NCBI GenBank assembly: GCA_004210915.1
Contig: SEGS01000033.1
Location: 1 to 64,000 of the forward strand
DNA: 64,000 nucleotides
Direction of reading: 5' to 3'
Source of the DNA: Variovorax sp.
GTDB lineage: Bacteria; Pseudomonadota; Gammaproteobacteria; Burkholderiales; Burkholderiaceae_C
The translations under genes and the position numbers were made by a program. Positions 37,071-44,468 of the stretch are shown in pieces. Under the pieces are notes generated by a model. That model was not told where the DNA came from, did no database searches, and saw only the letters and a list, made by a program, of their open reading frames with translations. Positions within the stretch are counted from its first letter, which is position 1. The number at the start of each line of letters is the position of its first letter.

Positions 37071-37296
37071 GCCGGTAGACGGTGCCGCAGTACGGGCACT
37101 TGGCTTCGCCCGTGCGCGCGACGTCCAGGTACACCTTGGGGTGGGTGTTCCAGATCTTCATGTCGGCCTTCGGGCTGGGGCAGAACACGCCGCCCTGGTC
37201 GTTCAAATCAGCGGCGGCAAGCTCGACCAGCGAGCGGCGGTCGGCCGACTTCACCTGATCGACGAGGGGGCTCGGTGTGCGGGAGGAGGAGCTCAT
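37036..37296 (-). CDS. CHCC-type zinc-finger domain protein
   Basis: An 86-residue protein with the NDUFS6-like zf-CHCC pattern: VFCPSPKADMKIWNTHPKVY (Cys, His) followed by AKCPYCGTVYRL (CxxC). Such small proteins are found beside ilvE and LPS or ADP-heptose genes in betaproteobacteria; their function is unclear. It lies 2 bp after the ilvE stop on the same strand, so it is probably co-transcribed with it. Confidence 0.88.
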   Translation of the reverse strand: MSSSSRTPSPLVDQVKSADRRSLVELAAADLNDQGGVFCPSPKADMKIWNTHPKVYLDVARTGEAKCPYCGTVYRLKAGETVGHRH

Positions 37297-37298
37297 GG

Positions 37299-38252
37299 TC
37301 AGACTTTCGTGAGCCAGTGGGCGTACTTGGGATTCTTGCCGTTCACGATATCGAAGAACGCGCTCTGGATCTTCTCGGTCACGGGGCCGCGCGAGCCGCC
37401 GTCGCCGCGGTTGCCGATCTCGATGCGGTCGAGTTCACGGATCGGCGTCACTTCGGCAGCCGTGCCGGTGAAGAAGGCCTCGTCCGCCACGTAGACCTCG
37501 TCGCGCGTGATGCGCTTTTGCACAAGCTCGATGCCAAGGTCCTTGCAGATGTGCAGGATGGTGTTGCGCGTGATGCCGTTGAGCGCGCCGGCCGACAGAT
37601 CTGGCGTGTAGACCACGCCGCCCTTGACGACGAACACGTTCTCGCCCGCGCCTTCGCTGACGAAACCGCTGGCGTCGAGCAGCAGCGCTTCGTCGTAGCC
37701 GTCGTCGAGCGCTTCCATGTTGGCGAGGATCGAGTTGGTGTAGTTGCTCACGGCCTTGGCTTGCGTCATCGTGATGTTGACGTGGTGGCGCGTGTAGCTG
37801 GAGGTCTTCACGCGGATGCCGCGCTTGAGGCCTTCTTCGCCCAGGTAGGCGCCCCAGGACCAGGCCGCCACCATCGCGTGGATCTTGTTGCCTTTGGGGC
37901 TGACGCCCAGCTTCTCGGACCCGATCCACACCAGGGGGCGCAGGTAGCAGCTTTCGAGCTTGTTCTCGCGCACGACCTGCCTCTGCGCGTCGTTCAGCTG
38001 TTCCTGCGTGAAGGGGATCTTCATGCGCAGGATCTTGGCGCTGTTGAAAAGGCGTTCGGTGTGCTCGGCCAGGCGGAAGATCGATGTGCCGCCGTCCGCC
38101 GTCTTGTAGGCACGCACACCTTCGAAGGCGCCGCAGCCGTAGTGCAGCGTGTGGCTCAGCACATGGATCTTAGCGTCGCGCCATTCGACGAGTTCGCCGT
38201 CCATCCATATCTTGCCGTCACGGTCGTCCAATGCGGGGGGCTGCGCGCTCAT
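37299..38252 (-). CDS. ilvE: Branched-chain amino-acid aminotransferase
   Basis: A 317-residue fold-type IV PLP enzyme for the last step of Val, Leu and Ile synthesis. It has the N-terminal WMDGELVEWRDAKIHVLSHTLHYG, the arginine-containing GCGAFEGVRAY, the PLP-lysine region TMTQAKAVSNYTNSILANME, and LLDASGFVSEGAGENVFVV. Length is standard. It diverges from rdgC; the promoter is expected in 38253-38376. Confidence 0.95.
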   Translation of the reverse strand: MSAQPPALDDRDGKIWMDGELVEWRDAKIHVLSHTLHYGCGAFEGVRAYKTADGGTSIFRLAEHTERLFNSAKILRMKIPFTQEQLNDAQRQVVRENKLESCYLRPLVWIGSEKLGVSPKGNKIHAMVAAWSWGAYLGEEGLKRGIRVKTSSYTRHHVNITMTQAKAVSNYTNSILANMEALDDGYDEALLLDASGFVSEGAGENVFVVKGGVVYTPDLSAGALNGITRNTILHICKDLGIELVQKRITRDEVYVADEAFFTGTAAEVTPIRELDRIEIGNRGDGGSRGPVTEKIQSAFFDIVNGKNPKYAHWLTKV

Positions 38253-38278
38253 TTTTGTTTCCTTTGGGCCGGGGGAAG

Positions 38279-38300
38279 TCGCAAAAGCTTGCGATTTTAC
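38279..38300 (-). promoter_or_regulatory. Inverted repeat and -10-like element upstream of ilvE
   Basis: TCGCAA-AAGC-TTGCGA (38279-38294) is a perfect 6-bp dyad next to TAAAAT on the minus strand (38294-38299), one mismatch from the -10 consensus. It sits about 30-45 bp before the ilvE start. No clear -35 was found. Confidence 0.35.
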
Positions 38301-38376
38301 GGCGGGGTCGCGCGGCCGGCCGAGCGCCCGGCGCCGACAATGGCCGGTTGTGCCAACCAGTGATCAAAGGGTTTCA

Positions 38377-39354
38377 GTGTCCGTATTCAAGAACGTCATC
38401 GTCTATCGCATCGAACCATCGTGGTCGCAAACGCTGACCGAGGCCGAAGAGGGATTGGGCCAGCTGCGCTTCGTGCCCTGCAGCCCCTCGCAGGAAAAAT
38501 CATCCGGCTGGACCGAGCCGCGCGGCCAGGAACATGGCCCGCTGGTCGAATCCATCGACGGCCAGTGGCTGCTCGAATTCATGATCGAAAGCAAGGCGCT
38601 GCCGGCCTCGGTCGTGCGCCGCAAGCTCGACGAACGCTGCGCGCAGATCGAGGCCACCACCGGCCGCAAGCCCGGCAAGAAGGAGAAGAAAGATCTCAAG
38701 GAAGACATCACGCACGAGTTGCTGCCGCTGGCGTTCACGCGGCATGCCCGCGTCGCGGTGTGGATCGATCCCGCCGAGCGGCGGCTGGTCGTCAACAGTT
38801 CCAACGCGGCGCGCGCCGACGAGGTCGTCACCAGCCTGGTGAAGGCACTCGACGGCTTCGGCGTGTCGGCCTTCAACACGCAGATCGAGCCGGCCACCGC
38901 GATGTCGGGCTGGCTGGCGAGCCAGGAGCCGCCCGCCGGCTTCACGATCGACCGTGAATGCGAGCTCAAGGCCAGCGACGAATCGAAGTCGGTGGTGCGC
39001 TACGCCAAGCACCCGCTCGACATCGAAGAGGTGCGTCAGCACATCGCCGACGGCAAGCGGCCGACGCGGCTGGCCATGACCTGGAGCGACCGCGTGTCCT
39101 TCGAGCTGACCGACACGATGCAGATCCGCAAGATTGCCTTCCTCGAAGGCACGCTCGACAAGGGATCGTCGACCGGCTCGAAGGAAGACAACTTCGACGC
39201 CGATGCCGCGATCGCGACCGGTGAACTCGGGCAGTTGCTGCCGGAACTGTGGGACGCGCTGGGCGGCGAGATGGCGTTCGCCGCCGCGGCGGACTCATCG
39301 GCCGCACCGGACGAACGCCCCGTCGACGCCGAGGTCGAAGACGCGCCGTTCTGA
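38377..39354 (+). CDS. rdgC: Recombination-associated protein RdgC
   Basis: A 325-residue ring-forming DNA-binding protein that limits RecA activity. Typical features are MSVFKNVIVYRI at the N-terminus, FVPCSPSQEKSSGWTEPRG, KKEKKDLKEDITHELLPLAF and RLAMTWSDRVSFELTD. Start is GTG at 38377, matching the family N-terminus; the longer frame would run into ilvE's leader. Length is close to the usual 300-310, with a short acidic C-terminal tail. Confidence 0.95.
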   Translation: MSVFKNVIVYRIEPSWSQTLTEAEEGLGQLRFVPCSPSQEKSSGWTEPRGQEHGPLVESIDGQWLLEFMIESKALPASVVRRKLDERCAQIEATTGRKPGKKEKKDLKEDITHELLPLAFTRHARVAVWIDPAERRLVVNSSNAARADEVVTSLVKALDGFGVSAFNTQIEPATAMSGWLASQEPPAGFTIDRECELKASDESKSVVRYAKHPLDIEEVRQHIADGKRPTRLAMTWSDRVSFELTDTMQIRKIAFLEGTLDKGSSTGSKEDNFDADAAIATGELGQLLPELWDALGGEMAFAAAADSSAAPDERPVDAEVEDAPF

Positions 39355-39503
39355 CGGCGTGCAGCCGAGGTAGACCGAAGGTTCTCTTTGGCGTTTTCAA
39401 ACCACACCGGGGCGAGAACTAAGGATTTAGCCCCACGAAGATTGGGATTTTCTGCGTGAAGAAATGCACAAGCTGCATGTACCGTTTCGTTTTGAAACAT
39501 TAC

Positions 39504-39525
39504 ATTGCAATTGTCAATTTGCTTT
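39504..39525. promoter_or_regulatory. AT-rich dyad upstream of the GTPase-Roadblock module
   Basis: The 183-bp gap after rdgC is markedly richer in A/T than its surroundings from about 39464. It contains an imperfect dyad, GCAATTG next to CAATTTGC, just upstream of the AGGA ribosome-binding site (39527-39530). This is the only sizable gap before the four-gene module and probably holds its promoter. No confident -35/-10 pair was found. Confidence 0.3.
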
Positions 39526-39537
39526 CAGGACGCGCTG

Positions 39538-40206
39538 ATGACCGACTTCCATTCGACCGCCACGGCCCCCCGACCGACTTTGGGGTTCGCGTTGGAAGGC
39601 ATGTCGGGCCGCGAAGAATTTCTCTTCAAATCGATCGTCCGGTTGCTCGACCACCGCACCGTGCAGCACTGGGTCTACCAACCGGTAGCGCCCGACCTGC
39701 GCGTGATCGGCGAGGGCGCTGACCATCCCGCGCGGGCCGAGAGCCCGCTCAAGCTCACGCTCAGCGCCGCACCGCAACAGCGGCCGCATTGCCTTGCGTT
39801 TCCCCTCCGGGCCGATGCGCTGGAAGCGGAACTGAACCTTCTGGGTGCCGAACACATTCAGGCGCAGCGCGACATCGATCCTCCGATGCGCTTGCTGCGC
39901 TGGCCACCGCAGGAGCTTCTGGACTCCGCCGAGCGCCTGAAGCTGGCAGCCCTGATGGTCGCGGGCCCGTTCACACGGGACCGGCTACAACAGCGTGCCG
40001 GACTGCCGTCCGATGTGTGTGCTGCCTTCTTCGCGGCATTGCGCGAAGCCGGCATGCTGGTTCCCGTTGCCGGCAGCGCCGCGACGCCGGACACGGCGCC
40101 TGCGGCGCTGGCCGCCGCGTCACGTGCGCCAGAGGCGCCTTCGCGCGCCGGCCTGTTCACCCGGATCCGGCATCGCCTCGGTCTCCTGCCGACGGCGCGC
40201 GCATGA
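39538..40206 (+). CDS. Uncharacterised protein with C-terminal winged-helix-like domain, GTPase module
   Basis: A 222-residue protein of unknown family. Residues 1-115 are mixed alpha/beta and could be a degenerate receiver-like or regulatory domain (FALEGMSGREEFLFKSIVRL, AFPLRADALEAELN). Residues about 120-180 look like a small winged helix (SAERLKLAALMVAGPF then DRLQQRAGLPSDVCAAFFAAL). The last 40 residues are an Ala/Pro linker and a basic tail. ATG 39538 has AGGA 7 bp upstream. The stop overlaps the GTPase start by 4 bp. Position and fold suggest a role like DUF742 proteins of actinobacterial conservons (inference). Confidence 0.7.
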   Translation: MTDFHSTATAPRPTLGFALEGMSGREEFLFKSIVRLLDHRTVQHWVYQPVAPDLRVIGEGADHPARAESPLKLTLSAAPQQRPHCLAFPLRADALEAELNLLGAEHIQAQRDIDPPMRLLRWPPQELLDSAERLKLAALMVAGPFTRDRLQQRAGLPSDVCAAFFAALREAGMLVPVAGSAATPDTAPAALAAASRAPEAPSRAGLFTRIRHRLGLLPTARA

Positions 40207-40745
40207 GCGAACACAAGATCCTGTTCACCGGCACCGCCGGCGCCGGCAAGACCACCGCGATCGGCGCGATCAGCGAGGTGGCGCCGGTCCGCACCGATGT
40301 ACGCAACACCGATGCCACGGTGCTCAAGGCCACCACCACCGCGGGCCTGGACTACGGCGAGCTCACGCTCGACAACGGCGAGAAGCTGCGCCTGTACGGC
40401 ACGCCGGGTCAGCAACGCTTCGACTTCATGTGGAAGATCCTGGCGCGCGGCGCGCTCGGCCTCGTGATCCTCATCGACAACAGCCGCGCCGACCCGCTGG
40501 CCGATCTCGATGTCTACATCGGAGGCTTCCGCGCGCTGATCGACGAGGCGGCCTGCGTGGTCGCGGTCGGCCGGCTCGACACGCATCCCACGCCGAACCT
40601 CGAGCAGTTCGCCACGCGCCTGCTGACCCACGGTGTGCTCTGCCCGGTGCTGCCGATCGACGTGCGCGATCCGGCGCAGGTGGCCCAACTGCTGGACCTG
40701 CTGTTGATTCAACTCGAAACGCGTACGGAGAACTGCCTCTCGTGA
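40203..40745 (+). CDS. Small Ras-like GTPase of the Roadblock module
   Basis: A 180-residue GTP-binding protein. G1 is GTAGAGKTT (residues 10-18), the switch I threonines are in KATTTAGLDYGE, and G3 is YGTPGQQRF (65-73). The G4 motif NKxD is degenerate (GRLD, 123-126), so guanine specificity may be weak. It resembles the conservon GTPase CvnD and MglA-type regulators. It overlaps both neighbours by 4 bp, the next being a Roadblock protein, a usual regulator of such GTPases. Confidence 0.87.
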   Translation: MSEHKILFTGTAGAGKTTAIGAISEVAPVRTDVRNTDATVLKATTTAGLDYGELTLDNGEKLRLYGTPGQQRFDFMWKILARGALGLVILIDNSRADPLADLDVYIGGFRALIDEAACVVAVGRLDTHPTPNLEQFATRLLTHGVLCPVLPIDVRDPAQVAQLLDLLLIQLETRTENCLS

Positions 40746-41128
40746 ACCCGACCACCCCTCACCTCCAGCTGATCTCGCAGGGCGCGGTCGACCTGATCAT
40801 GAAGGAGATCGGTCACGTGAAGGCCTGCCTGGTATCGACCGAGGACGGCTTCGAGGTGGCCTCGTGCATCCGCAACGACGCCGACCTCGCGCGCTTGTCG
40901 GCGATGGCGAGTTCGATGGCCGCGCTGGCCGCGATCGCTGGAGAAGAAAGCCGCATCGGCGAGACGAACAACGTGGTCATCCAGGCCGCCGGGGGCCACA
41001 TCGTGATGATGCAGGCCCGCCGCGCCGACGTGACGCTGGTGCTCAGCATCGTGACGGGCAGCGAGGCCGTGATGGGCCAGATCCTCTACTTCGCACGGCA
41101 GACCGCGCGCGCACTGGAAAGCGCATGA
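40742..41128 (+). CDS. Roadblock/LC7-domain protein 1
   Basis: A 128-residue protein that is essentially one Roadblock/LC7 domain: VKACLVSTEDGFEVAS, the helix ARLSAMASSMAALAAIAGEE, then GGHIVMMQARRADVTLVLSI. Family members (MglB, CvnB) dimerise and act as GTPase regulators. GTG at 40742 overlaps the GTPase stop (GTGA), so translation is coupled. Confidence 0.88.
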   Translation: MNPTTPHLQLISQGAVDLIMKEIGHVKACLVSTEDGFEVASCIRNDADLARLSAMASSMAALAAIAGEESRIGETNNVVIQAAGGHIVMMQARRADVTLVLSIVTGSEAVMGQILYFARQTARALESA

Positions 41129-41250
41129 CCACGCGCCCAAGCCGGCGCCGTCGCCGCCCCACGGGCTGAGCACACCGACATGCAGCGTCTGCGGTTCTGT
41201 CGCCGCGGCAGCCGCTGCTTTCAACCTGGCGCAGAAGGAAGGAATACGAA

Positions 41251-41610
41251 ATGGCGAATGTCAAACAATCGATGGAAGACTTGCTGACGATCGACGGTGC
41301 CATGTGCGCCGCACTGGTCGACTCTGGCAGCGGAATGATCCTGGGCCAGCTCGGCTCGGGCGTGGACCTCGAAGTGGCCGCCGCAGGCAACACGGAAGTG
41401 GTGCGGGCCAAGCTCAAGACGATGAAGGCTCTGGGCCTGAACGATGCGATCGAGGACATCCTCATCACCCTGGGCCGCCAGTACCACATCCTGCGGCCTA
41501 TCGCGACCAAGGAAGGCCTGTTCATCTACCTCGTGCTGGACAAGACCAAGTCGAACCTGGCGATGTCTCGCCGCAAGGTGCAGGAAGTCGAACGCGAACT
41601 GGTGATCTGA
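41251..41610 (+). CDS. Roadblock/LC7-domain protein 2
   Basis: A 119-residue second Roadblock-type protein: MCAALVDSGSGMILGQLGSG, the helix NTEVVRAKLKTMKALGLND, then RQYHILRPIATKEGLFIYLVL. It differs strongly from the first copy. It has its own strong ribosome-binding site (AGAAGGAAGGA) after a 122-bp gap, so it could be made in different amounts. The C-terminal helix LAMSRRKVQEVERELVI is charged and could mediate contacts. Confidence 0.82.
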   Translation: MANVKQSMEDLLTIDGAMCAALVDSGSGMILGQLGSGVDLEVAAAGNTEVVRAKLKTMKALGLNDAIEDILITLGRQYHILRPIATKEGLFIYLVLDKTKSNLAMSRRKVQEVERELVI

Positions 41611-41632
41611 TTTCGCACACGCCGACGCAGGG

Positions 41633-42100
41633 TCAGCGCGGCCCTTCGTCGGCGGGCGTGCTTTGCATCGCGGGAGCGGCCAGCATGACCGGATCCGCCG
41701 CGACTTCGGGCCGGGTCAGCTGCCAGCTGCGCAACTTGCCATCGACGAACTCTCCCTCCACCCAGGATTCGCCGGCGTCAGTCCAGCGGTAGACCTCGGG
41801 CTGCGCGTCCTTGACCGAGCGCAACTCGCCGAGCGAACGCGTCATCGCCACCACGTGCAGCAGCGTCATCTTCGGCTTGAGCTTGGCGTTGAGCATCACC
41901 GCGCTGGCGACATGGCCGACCGGCCGGTCGGCGGCCCGCTGCAGCACCTGCATCGTGCGCGTGAAGTGCAGCAGCAGGAACATCACGATGCCCCCACTCA
42001 CCACCGCCACGCCTGGCCATCCGTAGTTGTTGTAGCCCACCGCGAGCAGGATCAGTCCACCGAGCGGGACCATGAGCTTCTGGAAATTCATGGCGGACAT
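41633..42100 (-). CDS. Uncharacterised membrane-anchored protein
   Basis: A 155-residue protein with two N-terminal hydrophobic segments (about 10-22 and 30-45, with VPLGGLILLAVGYNNYG and GGIVMFLLLHFTR). A cytoplasmic part follows with VASAVMLNAKLKPKMTLLHV. I do not recognise the family. Start at 42100 (MSAMNFQKL) or three codons later; the longer frame is unlikely. It is convergent with the Roadblock gene and diverges from the lipoprotein at 42238. Confidence 0.6.
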   Translation of the reverse strand: MSAMNFQKLMVPLGGLILLAVGYNNYGWPGVAVVSGGIVMFLLLHFTRTMQVLQRAADRPVGHVASAVMLNAKLKPKMTLLHVVAMTRSLGELRSVKDAQPEVYRWTDAGESWVEGEFVDGKLRSWQLTRPEVAADPVMLAAPAMQSTPADEGPR

Positions 42101-42237
42101 TGTCGCCGCGCCCGGGTAGCCACAGCCGCTACCACCGGGTGCGCGCGTTGCTACCGCGCGCGAAAACGCGCGTGCGCTGCACGTTGCCGCGCGCACATTT
42201 CGCCGCACGGGCATCTGCCCGGGTCACCGGTGAATGT

Positions 42238-42702
42238 ATGAAGCACTTGTCTTCGCGTCCTCTTTCTCTCGTTCGTCTTTCGGCCGTCGCTGCGCTTGCT
42301 GCGGCCGCCCTCAGCGGCTGCTACGTCGTGCCACTGCACACGCCGCCGCCGCAGGTGCAGCATGGGCCCGTCGCGGTGATGCCAGCAGCCCCCGTGTCCC
42401 AGACCTTCACCGCGCGGCTCTATCCGTCCAATGCCGAGGCCACCGCCTACGGCACGATCGTCGGCACGGTGACCAACGACCTGAACGGGCGCGGCTATTT
42501 CAACGCAGTGATCGGCGGCGAACAATTTCAGGGTGAGGCGACGCGTGTCGCGGGCAACAGCCAGCGCAGTGGCGTGGCCAATGCCAGCGGCACGCGCGGC
42601 GGCATGCTCAGTTGCCGCTACACGATGAACTCGAGCACGCTGGGCACGGGCAGTTGCATGCTGAACAACGGCCCGTCCTTCACGATGCACGTCGGCGGCT
42701 GA
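42238..42702 (+). CDS. Putative lipoprotein
   Basis: A 154-residue protein with a lipoprotein signal (LVRLSAVAALAAAALSGC, lipobox LSGC about residues 25-28). After a Pro-rich linker there is a compact domain with YGTIVGTVTNDLNGRGYF and a cysteine pair in MLSCRYTMNSSTLGTGSCML. The function is unknown. It is convergent with the BCCT gene. Confidence 0.72.
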   Translation: MKHLSSRPLSLVRLSAVAALAAAALSGCYVVPLHTPPPQVQHGPVAVMPAAPVSQTFTARLYPSNAEATAYGTIVGTVTNDLNGRGYFNAVIGGEQFQGEATRVAGNSQRSGVANASGTRGGMLSCRYTMNSSTLGTGSCMLNNGPSFTMHVGG

Positions 42703-42705
42703 AGT

Positions 42706-42724
42706 CCGCGCGAGGTGCGCGCGG
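42706..42724. terminator. Stem-loop between convergent lipoprotein and BCCT genes
   Basis: A perfect 7-bp stem, CCGCGCG against CGCGCGG, with loop AGGTG, lies between the two stop codons. It has no U-tract. Confidence 0.4.
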
Positions 42725-42726
42725 GA

Positions 42727-44244
42727 TCAGTCCTTGACCAGCGCGCGCACCTTGCGGCGCAAGGCGCGTTCGCGCTGCTGCTCGGCGTTCCAGTCGTCAC
42801 GGATCCCCCAGGTCACCGAGATCGCCATCAGCAGCAGGACCCCTGCGAAGGGAAGCGCGAACACGATCGTCGCCGTCTGGATGGCCTTCAACCCCCCGGC
42901 CAGCAGCAGGCTCAGCGCGATGGCGGCAACCAGCACACCCCATATCACCTTGACGCGCGCCGGCGGATTCGGATCGCCGCCCGTGCTCATGGTGCCCAGA
43001 ACCAGGGTGGCCGAATCGCCCGAGGTCACGAAGAAGACGAACACCAGCATCGTGGCCACGACCGACATCAGGCCGCCCCAGGGCATGGCATTGAACATCA
43101 CGAACATCGTGCTCGAAACGTTGGCCTTGGCGGCTTCGACCAGTGGCACACCGCCGAAGATCTCGAAATTGAGCGCCGCGCCGCCAAACACGGCGAACCA
43201 GACGAACCCGACCAGCGTGGGCGCGAGCACCGTGCCCAGGATGAACTGACGAATCGTGCGCCCGCGAGAGACACGCGCGATGAACATGCCCACGAACGGC
43301 GACCAGGCAAGCCACCAGGCCCAGTAGAAGATGGTCCAGTCACCCACCCACGAATCGGTACGGAAAGGCGACATGCGCAAACTCATTCGCACGAAGTCGG
43401 ACAGGTAAGCGCCCAGCGTGTTGGTCAGCGTTTGCACGATCGCGATCGTGGGGCCGAAGAGAAACACCGTGAGCGCCAGCAGGCCGGCCAGCCACAGGTT
43501 GCCGATCGACAGCCATTTCACGCCGCGTTCGACACCGGTCACTGCGGAGCCGATGAACAGGGCTGTCGTCACCACGATGATGGCCGACTGGACCCAAGGC
43601 GTGACCGGCAGACCAAAGGCCGCCTGCAAGCCGCTGTTGATCTGTGTCGCGCCCATGCCGAGTGATGCCGCCACGCCGAACGCCGTCGCGACCACGGCCA
43701 GCACGTTGAACGCAGGAGAGAGCCGCTGGACGAAGCGCCATGGCAGGGCTTCGGTGGCCGAGCTCACGAGCGGCAGTGCCTTGCGCCGGAAGCTGAAAAA
43801 AGCGATGGCCAGACCCACGATGCCGTAGATGGCCCACGGGTGCAGCCCCCAATGGAAAAACGCGTAGCGCATGGCCGCGGTCGCGGCTTCCGGTGTGCCC
43901 GGTGTGATGCCGGGCGGCGGCGCGCCGTAATGAGAGATCGGCTCGGCCACGCCCCAGAAGACGAGCCCGATGCCCATGCCTGCGGCGAAGAGCATCGAGA
44001 ACCAGGCACCGATGGAAAACTCGGGTTCGTCGTCCTCGTCGCCAAGCTTGAGATCGCCAAAGCGGCTCATCGCCAGGAAGAAAGCCAGCACCACCAGCCC
44101 GAGCACCAGCCAGAGGTAGAACCAGCCGAAGTTGCGCGTGATGTGGACCAGCGCCGTGCTGAACACGCTGTCTAAAGTGGCGGGGGACACCAGCCCCCAG
44201 ATGACGACGGCGGCAATCAGCCCCGCGGATGCAAGCAGTTGCAT
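42727..44244 (-). CDS. BCCT-family betaine/choline/carnitine transporter
   Basis: A 505-residue, 12-helix transporter. Family hallmarks are GAWFSMLFAAGMGIGLVFWGVAEP, the HWGLHPWAIYGIVGL stretch and FYWAWWLAWSPFVGMFIARV with the Trp-rich binding site. It imports quaternary ammonium compounds such as betaine or carnitine, driven by sodium or protons. The start at 44244 (MQLLASAGL) has GAGGGAGAG 5 bp upstream, better than the ATG 17 codons earlier. Its upstream leader (44245-44437) contains strong hairpins. Confidence 0.92.
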   Translation of the reverse strand: MQLLASAGLIAAVVIWGLVSPATLDSVFSTALVHITRNFGWFYLWLVLGLVVLAFFLAMSRFGDLKLGDEDDEPEFSIGAWFSMLFAAGMGIGLVFWGVAEPISHYGAPPPGITPGTPEAATAAMRYAFFHWGLHPWAIYGIVGLAIAFFSFRRKALPLVSSATEALPWRFVQRLSPAFNVLAVVATAFGVAASLGMGATQINSGLQAAFGLPVTPWVQSAIIVVTTALFIGSAVTGVERGVKWLSIGNLWLAGLLALTVFLFGPTIAIVQTLTNTLGAYLSDFVRMSLRMSPFRTDSWVGDWTIFYWAWWLAWSPFVGMFIARVSRGRTIRQFILGTVLAPTLVGFVWFAVFGGAALNFEIFGGVPLVEAAKANVSSTMFVMFNAMPWGGLMSVVATMLVFVFFVTSGDSATLVLGTMSTGGDPNPPARVKVIWGVLVAAIALSLLLAGGLKAIQTATIVFALPFAGVLLLMAISVTWGIRDDWNAEQQRERALRRKVRALVKD

Positions 44245-44285
44245 GAACTCTCCCTCGATGACATGGCCGATGATGTTTTCGGCCG

Positions 44286-44326
44286 CCTGCGCCAAAAGGG
44301 GCGCAGGGCCGACGCAGGCGCGTCGG
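44286..44326 (-). promoter_or_regulatory. Tandem hairpins in the BCCT leader
   Basis: Two adjacent perfect stems: CCTGCGCC (44286-44293) with GGCGCAGG (44300-44307), and CCGACGC (44309-44315) with GCGTCGG (44320-44326). They lie 40-80 nt upstream of the BCCT start, inside the probable untranslated leader. They match no riboswitch I know; a translational or attenuation role is speculative. Confidence 0.35.
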
Positions 44327-44437
44327 AACTCAGGCCCGCAGCCGCGGATGGCTGCAGGATGGATCGCGTGGGCCGATCAACGGCAAACGCGCCCGATCCG
44401 GTGGGCCGCGACGGGCACGCGTGGAGCGGGACCGGGC

Positions 44438-44443
44438 ATTATA
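44438..44443 (-). promoter_or_regulatory. Consensus -10 element, likely BCCT promoter
   Basis: TATAAT on the minus strand is a perfect -10 hexamer, rare in such GC-rich DNA, about 194 bp before the BCCT start. The -35 region is poor. It would give a leader of about 185 nt carrying the hairpins at 44286-44326. Confidence 0.5.
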
Positions 44444-44468
44444 GAAAGTGACCCCTGCGAAGGGCTGC

